Source: Lasioglossum baleicum
Lineage: Eukaryota; Arthropoda; Insecta; Hymenoptera; Halictidae
Assembly (NCBI RefSeq): GCF_051020765.1
Contig: NC_134930.1
Location: 372,001 to 436,000, forward strand
Direction of reading: 5' to 3'
Length of the DNA: 64,000 bases
Shown here: positions 52,113 to 63,579 of the stretch, piece by piece
Position numbering within the stretch: the first letter of the stretch is position 1
How the letters are laid out: each line of letters starts with the position of its first letter
The notes under the pieces: generated by a model
What the model saw: the letters and a program-made list of their open reading frames with translations, nothing else
Database searches by the model: none
Told to the model about the DNA's origin: nothing
Program-made: the position numbers and the translations under genes

Positions 52113-53587
52113 TATGTCGTCGTGTAGGTCTCCCTGGACGTAAGCCGTCACCACATCCAGCTGGTGAACGTGCATTCCCCTGGCGACACTCGACGCAAGT
52201 AGGGTGCGTATCGTCTCGCTACTGGTGCGAAGACCTCGTCGAAGTCGACCCCTTCTCTTTGTTGATCGCCTCTAGCAACCAATCTAGCCTTATACTTCTC
52301 AATGGAGCTGTCCTGGTGTCTTTTAACCAAGGTCCAAGTATTATTTTCCATTAGGCCATTGTATTCCGTGCGTATAGCCTCTAGTCAGTCTTCTCGTTCC
52401 TGCATACTCATGGCTTCAGTTATCGTCCTTGGCTCTTCAGGGGCACCCTCTTCTTTGGGGCACATGTGAAATAGTTTCCTTGGTCTGCCCCTTTTTCCAG
52501 TTCTTTCTATTCTGGGACGCCCAGGACCTCTGTTTGTTGTTTGTTCTCGACCATCTTCTTGTCCATCTTCTTGTTCATCTTCTTGTTCATCTTCTTTTTC
52601 ATCTTCTTTTTCAGCTTCTTTTTCATCTTGTTTTTGTTGGGCTTTCTGTTCGTCGTCGCTCTCGTTTGTGGCTGCATGGATCAGAGGCATTTCGAAAAAC
52701 GTATCCTCGTTGTCGGTTGATTCGATCTCTCGATCTTCCAAGAATCTTACGTCTCTGAATTTCTCTACAGTTTTGGTCCCTCTCTCCCATAGCCTATATG
52801 CTTTAGCTTCTTCTGAGTAGCCGACTAATACAAACTCTTTTCCCTTGGGTGCGAACTTGTTGTATCTGTGTCTTTTGTTTAATGCGACGACACGACTACC
52901 AAATATTCTCATGAAGCCGACGTACGGCTTCTTTCCCGTCCATTCTTCGTACGGTGTGCATTTTTCCAATGCCTTCGTTGGGCACCTGTTTCTAATATAC
53001 GCTGCTGCGTTAACGGCTTCTGCCCATAGGGTAAAAGGTACTTTGGCCTGTAGGATCATGCATCTTGCCATTTCTACCAATGTTCTGTTCGCTCTCTCGG
53101 CCACTCCATTTTGTTGCGGCGTGTATGCAACTGACAGCTCCCTTGTTATTCCTTCGCTTTTTAGGTAACCTGTAAATTCTTTTGACAAGTACTCTTTGGT
53201 ATTGTCGGTACGGAGCTTCGTTATTAATTGACCCGTAAGTCTCTCCGCTTTGGATTTATACCCCTTAAATGCCTTGAATACATCTGACTTCTTCTTTAGC
53301 ATAGCAACTTCAGTATATCTCGTTTTGTCGTCAATGAAAGAAACGAAATATCTCGCTCCCTCTAGCGAGGATACATGCATCGGACCGCATATGTCACTAT
53401 GTACAAGGCCTAGGACTCTCTTTTCCCTTCTCGTTGATGACCTGAAAGGCAGTTGGTGAATTTTGCATTTGTCGCATATTTCACACTTCTCTGTTTGACC
53501 ATCCATGTTTTCGTTTATTCCTTGTACCATATTTTTCATCCTTTTGACGTCATTGAAGTTCATATGCCCTAGCCTGTGTTGTGCCAT
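52113..53587 (-). pseudogene. Decayed copia, integrase and start of reverse transcriptase
   Basis: The integrase has HRLGHMNF, a CEICDKCK zinc finger, HSDICGPM (first Asp), RTDN (second Asp) and GVAERANRT (Glu). At 52385-52387 a TGA stands where the conserved tryptophan of the EDWLEAI block is expected; translation then continues with EAIRTEYNGLMENNTW. KARLVARGDQQREGVDF and FAPVAR follow, with an internal deletion before them and a frameshift after them. Confidence 0.9.
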
Positions 53588-54810
53588 TTTATTAAATTAT
53601 TATTATGAATCTTTGACATACCTGCATACTCGGGAGAATTCTCGTCAATCACATACAACCCATTTGTCATGGTAGCTTTCATCGCTACTGATCCATCCTT
53701 TCTGGTTATGACAGCATATTCTTTATGAAATGTTACCTTATAACCATGCTTCGTGATGCTTGACACCGATAATAGGTTACTTGTGAATTTTGGTACCAGC
53801 ATAGCATCTTGCAATCTGATGTCGTTTGGTTTGTTACCTTCGGCTCGCACCTTAATATTTACGTCTCCCTTTCCTTCTGACTTGACGCAGTCCTCTGCAG
53901 CTGTGTAAATCTTCGTTGTTTCTTTCCTATTCAACCCGTTGAATCTGCTGCTGTCATTACACATATGTGTTGTTGCGCCACTGTCTAGGCACCATGTGCC
54001 TGACTTTGGGAGACCGGTGTTCAAAGCAACTGCTGTCATAGCATCGTCTCTTCTTTCTATGCTCTTTCCTTTTGGATTGGATCTGCAATTTTTGGCCAAG
54101 TGGCCCACCTTTCCGCAGTTAAAGCATTTAAATATCTTTTTACCTTGTGGAGGCTTCGTGTGATCCTTCGGTGGTATATTCTTGTACCCTCCTTTCCTCT
54201 TTGTTAGTAGGGCTTCTTCTTCTTTTTCTGCTTCTTGATCCCTTGTACTCTCCAGTTTTCTAGCTTCCTCCTCGAGCAGCCTTGTCTTCAGTTCTTCCAG
54301 AGTTGGCATCCCATCTCTGGATTGTATCGCTATGCTTATAGTTTCATACTCGCTTGGTAGTGAATTTAGAAGCCAAATAGATAGCAGATTTTCTGGTAAT
54401 TTCATATCACACTCCTCCAATTGTTCTGCTATTCTTACAAACTCATTTATATATTGAGACATATTCTGGTCTGTGGACTTCTTTAAGCGATATAACTGAT
54501 TGAAAAGTACGCATTGCCTCATGGGCCTTCTTGATTCATAAATACCTTTGAGCATTTCCCACGCTTCCATCGAAGTGCTTGCCCTTTTAATATAGTTGTA
54601 CTGATCCGATTGTATGCTTAGGGTGATTACGTCCTGAGCCTTCTCGTCCTTCATCGTCCAGTCACCATGGTTTTCTGCGGGCTTGAGTATGGTTCCATTC
54701 ACGTAACCCCACAAATCATTGAATCTAAATACGCTCTTCATTTGTATTTTCCACGTCTCATAGTTCTTGCTGTTCAGTTTTTCTATCCGTTCAATCTTTC
54801 CTAGATTCAT
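53569..54810 (-). pseudogene. Decayed copia, Gag and protease
   Basis: The 413-codon frame starts at ATG 54810 (MNLGKIERIEKLN). It contains the copia Gag domain, one zinc knuckle CFNCGKVGHLAKNC and the protease DSGATTHMC. It ends by frameshift at a doubled AC dinucleotide just inside the integrase finger (after KWHN). The sequence differs clearly from the complete copia element at 30-34 kb, so it is another family. Confidence 0.9.
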
Positions 54811-54893
54811 TTTACGACTTTACTGAACACGTGGCGCGCGACTCTAACCTCACTTTTTACTGTTTTATATATTTATAGGCGCAGTTAACGATT

Positions 54894-54907
54894 CTGGGCC
54901 CATAACC
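54894..54907 (-). other. Copia primer binding site (initiator tRNA-Met internal type)
   Basis: On the minus strand GGTTATGGGCCCAG directly follows the LTR end. It is complementary to the anticodon region of initiator tRNA-Met, the primer type known for Drosophila copia. This fixes the inner LTR border at 54908. Confidence 0.85.
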
Positions 54908-55125
54908 TGTTAGAATATCTTTATTAACTAGAGCGCGGCACGCTCTGCCCGTACTTAACTGCCAAAATTACAAATTACGCATATAAAACGCGGTTCGGTA
55001 CGCGCGCTGCACGGAACGTGGTTCGCGGTAAAAAGGCACGTCTGTCTCCGTTCGACGCCACAAGAAGAAGACCGCCGCAAACAGAAGCGAACCAACATGA
55101 GAAGACAACTCGCCACGAGGCGGCG
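54908..55125 (-). repeat. 5' LTR of the decayed copia (partial)
   Basis: The inner end reads TGTTAGAATATC on the plus strand. The LTR is interrupted at 55126 by the Transib-like element, and its outer end should lie beyond 55960 but could not be placed. There is no 3' LTR in the window for comparison. Confidence 0.65.
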
Positions 55126-55960
55126 CACGGTGGGTAAAAGTGACTTACCTCGCTTCAAAAAGGAATAACTTTCGATAGAAATGAGGTAGAGCGATGAATT
55201 TTTTTTTAAAATTAAAGCTGAAACTTTTCAGAATATGGGAAAAATAGGGAGATTATTATATACCTTATTAGATACCTTATTCTTATTTTTATCACCAGAA
55301 GTTAAAGAATTTGTGGATGAGAAGTAAGTTAAAAAGATTAAATACTTACCTTACTTACTGTGTAAATGAAAATATAATCATGGAAAATAGATATCTAATT
55401 TAAATTACATTACAGTCACACATAGCCTACAAGGAGTGCCAGCGGCAATCGCAGCGATACATCGGCTGATCGTACGCGCGCCCGCGTCAAGTGATATACG
55501 TCAAATAAACGTTCAAATACTTCATTATGCTTAATTTTATTGTGTTTTATATATGAGAATACAATATATACCTTCAAACTAGTGGGTTATCAAATCATTT
55601 CAACGAAAAATGATTACATTAGTTCCGTTCACAAAAATCGATTTCTTGAAAAAACCAGAGGTCGTAGACAAATTTTGAGACGAGATTTGAAATCAGCGTG
55701 AAAAAATCTACGGGAAATGATATATAGCAAAAATTAAAAAAATTTTTTCTGCCCGTGGTAACGCAGAAACCACATTTTCTGGAAATTGTGAAAGTTTAAC
55801 GAACTTTCTCAAGGTTAAAAACCGTTCGTACCGTAATCTCCCTATTTTTCCCATATTCTGAAAAGTTTCAGCTTTCATTAAAAAAAATTCATAGTTCTAT
55901 CTGATTTCTATCAAAAGTTCTTTGATTTTGACACAGAATTCATCGGTTTTACCCACTGTG
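55126..55960. mobile_element. Transib-like foldback element, CGGCG target duplication
   Basis: It begins CACGGTGGGTAAAA and ends with the complement of CACAGTGGGTAAAA. The 5-bp duplication CGGCG is exact (55121-55125 and 55961-55965). Arms 55155-55258 and 55835-55925 mirror each other and match the 765-1273 element. The 55259-55610 stretch, absent from that relative, includes a copy of the 5926-6179 repeat arm and is probably a nested insertion. No transposase. Confidence 0.75.
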
Positions 55961-55965
55961 CGGCG

Positions 55966-56045
55966 CAATCGCGCATTCACCTCGCGCGTCATCGTTTTTG
56001 TGAGACAGTATACACATCTGCAGCTATCTGCTAGTGCTTGAAAAG
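55966..56045. other. Short flank between nested elements
   Basis: These 80 bases should contain the outer end of the copia LTR and/or a continuation of the older copia integrase, but they are too diverged to assign. The last eight bases are the hAT duplication TTGAAAAG. Confidence 0.4.
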
Positions 56046-56438
56046 CAGGGACTGAAAACTGTTATGATATCGGTTCCGGTTCTCGAAACAGTTATGAAGA
56101 ACCGAAATGATGTTATAACTGTTACGAGAATATCGGTTCTGGCTTATATCGGTTACGGTTACGGTTCTGAAGAACCGATATTATTTCGGTTCTGTAACTG
56201 TTATTTTTCGGTTCTGGATTTCGATTCTGGATTTCGGTTCCGCATTTCGGTTCCATCATTCTGTATTCTGTATTCTGTATTGTGTTCGGTCAGTTCGGTC
56301 TTATATATTTATTAGGTAAGTAGATATTTTTCGTTATTTATAATTTAAACAATCTTTAAATAAATATAATTTTTATAATTTATTCCTATATTCGTTTTTT
56401 AAATTGTTATTTCAACAATTTATTGTTAAAATGATTGT

Positions 56439-56922
56439 TGTAAAGGAATAGAAGGGTCGTGGAAGGATATGAAAATCAATGTCACTAGCACTGTTGGTTA
56501 AGTGTATAAAGCACAAGTCATTGTCCAGTTTATTTAAATGGAAATCAAAGGAACCGTCACCACTTAGAACTAACTTAAACTAGAACGTAAAGAACTTTAA
56601 ACAAGAGAAGCTAGAATCCAGTGTAGGCTGGAAACTAGAAGACCCGAGAAGCGCAAAGGCCTTAGTATTTTAATAGCTCAAGCAAAGCGATTGTTTTCCA
56701 GTAGCGAAAGTGTTAACCGCTCAAGCGAAGCGGGAGTTCGAAAAGCAACTGACTCTTCGGGTAATCAGCTGTGCCCGAGGAGTCAGAACGATGGGAGGAG
56801 CGGTGAAGAGGGGCCTCTATGGTAGAGAATCAATGTTATGATTTTTGGCAACCCCGTCACCTCTCTCTCCCCTGGCCAATAATAAGTCGCGTGCCGTCGC
56901 GGAGCTCGCGCGATCCGCAACA
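56439..56922 (-). repeat. BEL/Pao LTR 1
   Basis: 484 bp. On the minus strand this is the 3'-most LTR, preceded by a purine-rich AAAGGCGGGCGGAA tract (56923-56936), the likely polypurine tract. Confidence 0.95.
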
Positions 56923-57051
56923 TTCCGCCCGCCTTTGTTTATCGACGCAAAGATCAACAAATATATTTTACTTCAATTTCTCCCCCCCCCCCAGCGAGGT
57001 AGCCTGACAGCCGTAATCCCAGCAAGATTGTACGAGTAGTTCGCCCAGTAT

Positions 57052-58098
57052 TTAGTCGACACGGGGGTCAGGCGGTAGTTTCTCAGCAGATGAACCAGCA
57101 AGGCGCGATGCAGCAGCGGTGGCAAGCAAGTTGCAAGCGGGCAGCGAGGATACAGTCAAAGACCGCAATCGTGCCCCCAGAAATTCGGATAACTTGGAAA
57201 AAGTAGGCATTTCCTCTTTCCCCTCCAGCGATGTCTCCCAGCTCAGTCTCGTCTCTCGGTCCAGCCGTTGCACGGTGATAAAGTTGAGCCAATCGTTCCA
57301 ATGTTCCACAGGACGTTTGAGAGCAGCTAACGCTTCAACGGCGTTTTTCGTTCCGTGCAGCAACGTTTTTAGCTCGGCAGCCGACTCCGTTTTCATCCCG
57401 GGTAGCGACAAAAGCACGCCAAGTTGTGCATTTACCAGAATTGGAATGTTCTCATATTCCTTTTCGAGCAACTTCCAAGCCCGAGGAAAGTCCTCATCGG
57501 TGACGGGAATGTGGTTTAATAGTTCAGCAGGCTCCCCAGAAACGTTCGTTTTTAGGTAGTGTAGACGTTCGACATCGGTTAAGTTCGGGTTATTAATAAC
57601 CAACGATCGGAAGAGGTCTCGGAAGCTGGTCCATTGCGTAAAGTTGCCATCGAAAGGTACGAGGGCAATTTTGGGCAGAGATTGCCTTTTTAGTTGTGGC
57701 GGTGCAGCAAATGTTCCCTGTGGCACAGCGGTTGATCTCAGTAGCTTCTTCAAATCAGCCTTCTCCATGACATAGGCTTCCTCCGTCTCGTCGTAGAGGT
57801 TGTTCGCAAAATAATTTGATTTAAGAAGCGCGGCGTCTTCTTTAGCGCGAAGCTAGTCATCGTTTGCAGTAAATTCTAGCCAGTACGACTCCAGCAATTC
57901 TAGTCGAACTTCGACGGTCTCCCGATTGATGTTGTCCGCTCCTTTTTTCTTCAGGTTATCGATAATACGAGAGATTCGTGTCGCCAACGTTTCCTGCTTT
58001 TTGAGCACAACATCCATCTTTGGTTTCGAATGTAAGCGTTGGGTCAAGTACACCGAGAACCGTTCACACGACTGTTTTCGGACGAGGTCGAATAACAC
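57052..58098 (-). pseudogene. BEL/Pao Gag, unit 1 (in-frame TAG)
   Basis: One frame of about 347 codons encodes a BEL/Pao Gag of the DUF1759 type: LVRKQSCERFSVYL at the N-terminus, then LPKIALVPFDGNFTQW, FRDLFRSLV and LHYLKTNVSGEP. A TAG at 57853-57855 interrupts it after TANDD, but the frame stays open for 28 more codons up to the ATG at 57768 and on to 57052. The usual zinc knuckle and everything downstream are deleted. The same TAG is in unit 2, so it predates the duplication. Confidence 0.85.
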
Positions 58099-58170
58099 GA
58101 ACCGAACTAGCGACCGTTAAATTCAAAAGGTAGCACTTCCACGACACGTTTTTAGACTTTTAGCACCAAA

Positions 58171-58188
58171 ATCCGGCTCGAAGGACCA
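58171..58188 (-). other. BEL/Pao primer binding site, unit 1
   Basis: TGGTCCTTCGAGCCGGAT on the minus strand lies 8 bases inside LTR 2. It starts with TGG and is the kind of primer site common in BEL/Pao elements. The same site occurs at 59932-59949 for unit 2. Confidence 0.7.
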
Positions 58189-58196
58189 CTAATTTA

Positions 58197-58680
58197 TGTA
58201 AAGGAATAGAAGGGTCGTGGAAGGATATGAAAATCAATGTCACTAGCACTGTTGGTTAAGTGTATAAAGCACAAGTCATTGTCCAGTTTATTTAAATGGA
58301 AATCAAAGGAACCGTCACCACTTAGAACTAACTTAAACTAGAACGTAAAGAACTTTAAACAAGAGAAGCTAGAATCCAGTGTAGGCTGGAAACTAGAAGA
58401 CCCGAGAAGCGCAAAGGCCTTAGTATTTTAATAGCTCAAGCAAAGCGATTGTTTTCCAGTAGCGAAAGTGTTAACCGCTCAAGCGAAGCGGGAGTTCGAA
58501 AAGCAACTGACTCTTCGGGTAATCAGCTGTGCCCGAGGAGTCAGAACGATGGGAGGAGCGGTGAAGAGGGGCCTCTATGGTAGAGAATCAATGTTATGAT
58601 TTTTGGCAACCCCGTCACCTCTCTCTCCCCTGGCCAATAATAAGTCGCGTGCCGTCGCGGAGCTCGCGCGATCCGCAACA
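58197..58680 (-). repeat. BEL/Pao LTR 2 (shared middle LTR)
   Basis: 484 bp, apparently identical to LTR 1 and LTR 3. It serves as 5' LTR of unit 1 and 3' LTR of unit 2. Confidence 0.95.
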
Positions 58681-58812
58681 TTCCGCCCGCCTTTGTTGAT
58701 CGACGCAAAGATCAACAAATATATTTTACTTCAATTTCTCCCCCCCCCCCCCCAGCGAGGTAGCCTGACAGCCGTAATCCCAGCAAGATTGTACGAGTAG
58801 TTCGCCCAGTAT

Positions 58813-59859
58813 TTAGTCGACACGGGGGTCAGGCGGTAGTTTCTCAGCAGATGAACCAGCAAGGCGCGATGCAGCAGCGGTGGCAAGCAAGTTGCAAGCG
58901 GGCAGCGAGGATACAGTCAAAGACCGCAATCGTGCCCCCAGAAATTCGGATAACTTGGAAAAAGTAGGCATTTCCTCTTTCCCCTCCAGCGATGTCTCCC
59001 AGCTCAGTCTCGTCTCTCGGTCCAGCCGTTGCACGGTGATAAAGTTGAGCCAATCGTTCCAATGTTCCACAGGACGTTTGAGAGCAGCTAACGCTTCAAC
59101 GGCGTTTTTCGTTCCGTGCAGCAACGTTTTTAGCTCGGCAGCCGACTCCGTTTTCATCCCGGGTAGCGACAAAAGCACGCCAAGTTGTGCATTTACCAGA
59201 ATTGGAATGTTCTCATATTCCTTTTCGAGCAACTTCCAAGCCCGAGGAAAGTCCTCATCGGTGACGGGAATGTGGTTTAATAGTTCAGCAGGCTCCCCAG
59301 AAACGTTCGTTTTTAGGTAGTGTAGACGTTCGACATCGGTTAAGTTCGGGTTATTAATAACCAACGATCGGAAGAGGTCTCGGAAGCTGGTCCATTGCGT
59401 AAAGTTGCCATCGAAAGGTACGAGGGCAATTTTGGGCAGAGATTGCCTTTTTAGTTGTGGCGGTGCAGCAAATGTTCCCTGTGGCACAGCGGTTGATCTC
59501 AGTAGCTTCTTCAAATCAGCCTTCTCCATGACATAGGCTTCCTCCGTCTCGTCGTAGAGGTTGTTCGCAAAATAATTTGATTTAAGAAACGCGGCGTCTT
59601 CTTTAGCGCGAAGCTAGTCATCGTTTGCAGTAAATTGTAGCCAGTACGACTCCAGCAATTCTAGTCGAACTTCGACGGTCTCCCGATTGATGTTGTCCGC
59701 TCCTTTTTTCTTCAGGTTATCGATAATACGAGAGATTCGTGTCGCCAACGTTTCCTGCTTTTTGAGCACAACATCCATCTTTGGTTTCGAATGTAAGCGT
59801 TGGGTCAAGTACACCGAGAACCGTTCACACGACTGTTTTCGGACGAGGTCGAATAACAC
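58813..59859 (-). pseudogene. BEL/Pao Gag, unit 2 (in-frame TAG)
   Basis: It has the same protein as unit 1, with the same in-frame TAG (59614-59616). One residue differs in the N-terminal segment (WLQFTANDD instead of WLEFTANDD). I noticed only about four base differences between the units outside the C run. Confidence 0.85.
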
Positions 59860-59957
59860 GAACCGAACTAGCGACCGTTAAATTCAAAAGGTAGCACTTC
59901 CACGACACGTTTTTAGACTTTTAGCACCAAAATCCGGCTCGAAGGACCACTAATTTA

Positions 59958-60441
59958 TGTAAAGGAATAGAAGGGTCGTGGAAGGATATGAAAATCAATG
60001 TCACTAGCACTGTTGGTTAAGTGTATAAAGCACAAGTCATTGTCCAGTTTATTTAAATGGAAATCAAAGGAACCGTCACCACTTAGAACTAACTTAAACT
60101 AGAACGTAAAGAACTTTAAACAAGAGAAGCTAGAATCCAGTGTAGGCTGGAAACTAGAAGACCCGAGAAGCGCAAAGGCCTTAGTATTTTAATAGCTCAA
60201 GCAAAGCGATTGTTTTCCAGTAGCGAAAGTGTTAACCGCTCAAGCGAAGCGGGAGTTCGAAAAGCAACTGACTCTTCGGGTAATCAGCTGTGCCCGAGGA
60301 GTCAGAACGATGGGAGGAGCGGTGAAGAGGGGCCTCTATGGTAGAGAATCAATGTTATGATTTTTGGCAACCCCGTCACCTCTCTCTCCCCTGGCCAATA
60401 ATAAGTCGCGTGCCGTCGCGGAGCTCGCGCGATCCGCAACA
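59958..60441 (-). repeat. BEL/Pao LTR 3
   Basis: 484 bp. It is the 5' LTR of the composite on the minus strand, and its outer border is followed by the ATTGT duplication. Confidence 0.95.
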
Positions 60442-60870
60442 ATTGTTTAAACAAATTTTTGTATAATTTGTTTCTATATTCGTTATTTGAATTGTAATTT
60501 CAATAATTTATTGTTAAAATAATTGTTTAAACAAATTTTTATAATTTGTTTCTATATTCGTTACTTAAATTGTTATTTCATTAATTTATTGTCAAAATAA
60601 TTGTTTAAACAAATTTTTATAATTTGTTTCTATATTCGTTATTTGAATTGTTATTTCAATAATTTATTGTTAAAATAATTGTTTGAATAAATTTTTATAA
60701 TTTGTTTCTATATTCGTTATTTGAATTGTTATTTCAATAATTTATTGTTAAAATAATTGTTTAAACCAATTTTTATAATTTGTATTTTCAATAATTTATT
60801 GAATTTCAATAATCTATTGAAATAACAATTTAAGTAACGAATATAGAAACAAATTATAAAAATTTGTACA
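60442..60870. repeat. Tandem repeat of about 79 bp and inverted partial unit
   Basis: Units beginning ATTGTTTAAAC or near variants start at about 60442, 60522, 60600, 60678 and 60756. Each contains TATATTCGTTATTTGAATTG. Inverted units follow at 60800-60865 and 61405-61560, so the array sits at the centre of the hAT foldback. Confidence 0.85.
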
Positions 60871-61400
60871 TGTTTGAGATCAGACGGGACAGAAACTTCA
60901 CTGAATTTGGACGAGCACACTTTATTCCCGTCTGGCGGTAGTCTCAACAAAACACTTTATACAAAAATATGTACAACGTTCAGCACAATTGTATGGTTGA
61001 CTGAAGCAAATAAAGAATTGAATAAAGTAATTCCGAAAGAACGTGATTGTTCACAGCAGCGTTGCTGAGAACGTAGTTAGAACGAATGCTTATTAACCGA
61101 AAAAGACTGGTCTGACGACGCGCAACTTTCGTAACGAAGCTAATCAGCGATTGGTTCGACGATCGATCAGAAGAGCGGATTTCTCTCTCCGTCGGAAAGA
61201 TGACTTGCTAATCGAACATCTCGACCAATGGAAGTCCACCAGGCAGGTCGATAATTAATCGATCCGACGGCGACAGCCTATCGCGCGGCGCGCTGCTGAT
61301 CAATCATCGATCTCGCGACGGCGAGCGGAGCAGCCAATCACTGGGCTGCGTGGTGGATCGTGCGTCACGATCTCACGACAAGCGCAGCCAATCCCAAACA
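60871..61400. repeat. Solo LTR, 530 bp
   Basis: The sequence starts TGTTTGAGATC and ends CCCAAACA, with the 5-bp duplication GTACA on both sides (60866-60870; 61401-61405). It interrupts the inverted AT-rich array. No internal region remains, so it is probably the product of LTR-LTR recombination. Superfamily and orientation are not determined. Confidence 0.8.
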
Positions 61401-61924
61401 GTACAAATTATAACAATTTGTTTAAACTATTATTTTAACAATAAATTATTGAAATTACAATTCAAATAACGAATGTAGAAACAAATTATAAAAATTTGTT
61501 TAAACAATCATTTTAACAATAAATTGTTGAAATAACAATTTAAAAAACGAATATAGGAATAAATTATAAAAATTATATTTATTTAAAGATTGTTTAAATT
61601 ATAAATAACGAAAAATATCTACTTACCTAATAAATAAATAAGACCGAACTGACCGAACACAATACAGAATACAGAATACAGAATGATGGAACCGAAATGC
61701 GGAACCGAAATCCAGAATCGAAATCCAGAACCGAAAAATAACAGTTACAGAACCGAAATAATATCGGTTCTTCAGAACCGTAACCGTAACCGATATAAGC
61801 CAGAACCGATATTCTCGTAACAGTTATAACATCATTTCGGTTCTTCATAACTGTTTCGATCAGAACCGATATATAACAGTTTGAAACTGTTATTTCCAGA
61901 ACCGTTTCAGTCCCTGTTGAAAAG

Positions 61925-62626
61925 CCATCTGTGAACGTTATAAAATATCTACTTCCACCAATGGATGGAACTGGTAGCGGGCCACAAACATCTGAATGTA
62001 TTAATTCACCTATTTCTCTAGTTTGTCTTACGTTTAGCTTCTTGCAAGGGCTTTTAGTAGCTTTGGCTATATTACAGGCATCACATGTGTATTTATCCAA
62101 CTTGGTGTTATTTAATCCTATTACTTGATCACCATTTAACAATGCTTTAATTGCATCATGATTGATATGACAAAAACGTTGATGCCATATTGCTTCGTCT
62201 TGAATGCTCAAGTTATTTACTTCTGCTGTCTTTTTGAATGATGTTTGCACTTCAGCACTTACCAAATACAAATAATTCTTTCTGTATGCCTCACACATAA
62301 CCTCATCTGTCACTGTTCCTTATTTTTACCTTTCCTTCTTTAAACACTAATTCTTTGTTCCTTTTTTCTATTTGAGACACTGACATCAAATTCTTCCTGA
62401 GGTTTGGTACGACGTATACATTGTTCAATACGACACCCTTTGTTTCATATCCAACAAACGTCTTGAGCGTCACACTGCCAACACCTTTAGCATGTAATAT
62501 TGCACCTGGTCTATTTGGATCAGCAGCTGTATTTATGACCTGTGTATTAATTTCCTGGAAGCTGGAAAACCAATCTTTTCTTTTGCATACATGATGCTTC
62601 GCTATCCAGAATCCATACATCTTCAA
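61925..62626 (-). pseudogene. Older copia remnant: protease end and integrase start
   Basis: Frames give KHHVCKRKDWFSSFQ and VVPNLRKNLMSVSQ (protease region), then after a frameshift near 62310 AIWHQRFCHINHDAIKALL, CDACNIAKATKSPC, LIHSDVCGPLPVPS (first integrase Asp) and YFITFTDGF. The catalytic DSGA of protease is broken by a small deletion. The hAT-like element inserted right after TFTDGF. It differs from the other two copia families in this window. Confidence 0.85.
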
Positions 62627-63232
62627 TGTTGTTTTTCAATCATTTAAAAAGACAGGATTCATAGAAGTTCAGATTAAACAATGTTCGAACTTATACTAGA
62701 ATAAAATACACAATTTCCCGGTTAAACAAATTCTTGCTTCGGCATAAAAACCTCGACGGATTACGAGGAAAAGCCGAAGCAAGATGCAATAAATTTATTC
62801 AATCAAATAACTACAAGAATTTCGCCGTACGAAAACCCAGTATCAGATAGTGTTTAAAAATAGCTAACGCGGTTAGAAAATCGACGTTTCAAGCAATTTG
62901 TTCCGTCGCACAGGAACAGAATTCGTAGGTATCCTTCGGACAGGATTTATGATGCGAACGTGTCTAAATATCCTCCTCGAGGATTAAACAAACCAGGGTC
63001 ATTCGGCGACCAGTCAAGGCATCTGTTCAACGTTCAGTTTTTATACACCCTCGAAATTACAAGGTGTCATAAATTTAGTCCCTCCGAAGGACCGTCCGCG
63101 ACCGTTACGCACGGTGTCGAATTACCTGGAACCGTCGCGTCGTCGACCGTGTTACGGTGAAATAGGAGACTTCGTGAAGATCGACGTATTTCACTTTCGC
63201 GAATCACGTTTCAGGAACACAAAATGACTTTA
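62627..63232. other. Spacer, no gene recognised
   Basis: A hairpin at 62730-62785 pairs TTGCTTCGGC with GCCGAAGCAA around an inner CCTCG/CGAGG stem. I see no further structure and no supported gene. Confidence 0.45.
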
Positions 63233-63356
63233 TTAACTTCCCGATTTTATAGGGAAGCTATTGTAATGACCCCGAAAATCGAAAATCGATTTTTTAGCAG
63301 ATCTTCACGTTTCATGGTCATTGCAGTCATTTTAGACTATTTTCAGCAAAATGTTC

Positions 63357-63412
<56 letters not shown>

Positions 63413-63440
63413 ATGTCTGTTTCTATGTTATCAAATTTTA
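63233..63440 (+). mobile_element. Helitron 5' fragment, copy C
   Basis: It carries the same 5' stem-loop and first 120 bases as copies A and B, then a GT tract of about 25 units (63359-63410). It loses homology after ATGTTATCAAATTTT. The 3' part is missing. Confidence 0.8.
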
Positions 63441-63579
63441 TTATTTATTCTATGTATTATATATTCTATGTTATCAACATAGTTGCACCACTCACAAAAA
63501 TCTGAAAAAAATTGAGCATAATACTTTTGATAATACTCATTGCTAAATTACTTCTGAAGTGGTACGAGACCTACTTTTA

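Larger units (their letters stand above)
56439..60441 (-). mobile_element. BEL/Pao tandem: LTR-gag-LTR-gag-LTR
   Basis: Three 484-bp LTRs (TGTAAAGG ... CGCAACA) alternate with two internal regions of 1274 and 1277 bp. The whole is flanked by one 5-bp duplication, ATTGT (56434-56438; 60442-60446), so the composite either inserted as such or grew by unequal exchange after a single insertion. Internal regions carry only gag; protease, reverse transcriptase and integrase are missing, so it is a deletion derivative dependent on other copies. The 3-bp length difference lies in a C run (11 against 14). Confidence 0.95.
56046..61916. mobile_element. hAT-like foldback element with nested retroelements
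   Basis: It begins CAGGGACTGAAA and ends TTTCAGTCCCTG, with an exact 8-bp duplication TTGAAAAG (56038-56045; 61917-61924). The 56050-56440 left part mirrors about 61500-61910, including GTTATGAAGAACCGAAATGA. Removing the BEL/Pao composite and the solo LTR leaves about 1.3 kb with no transposase. The insertion interrupts a copia integrase just after TFTDGF. Confidence 0.9.
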
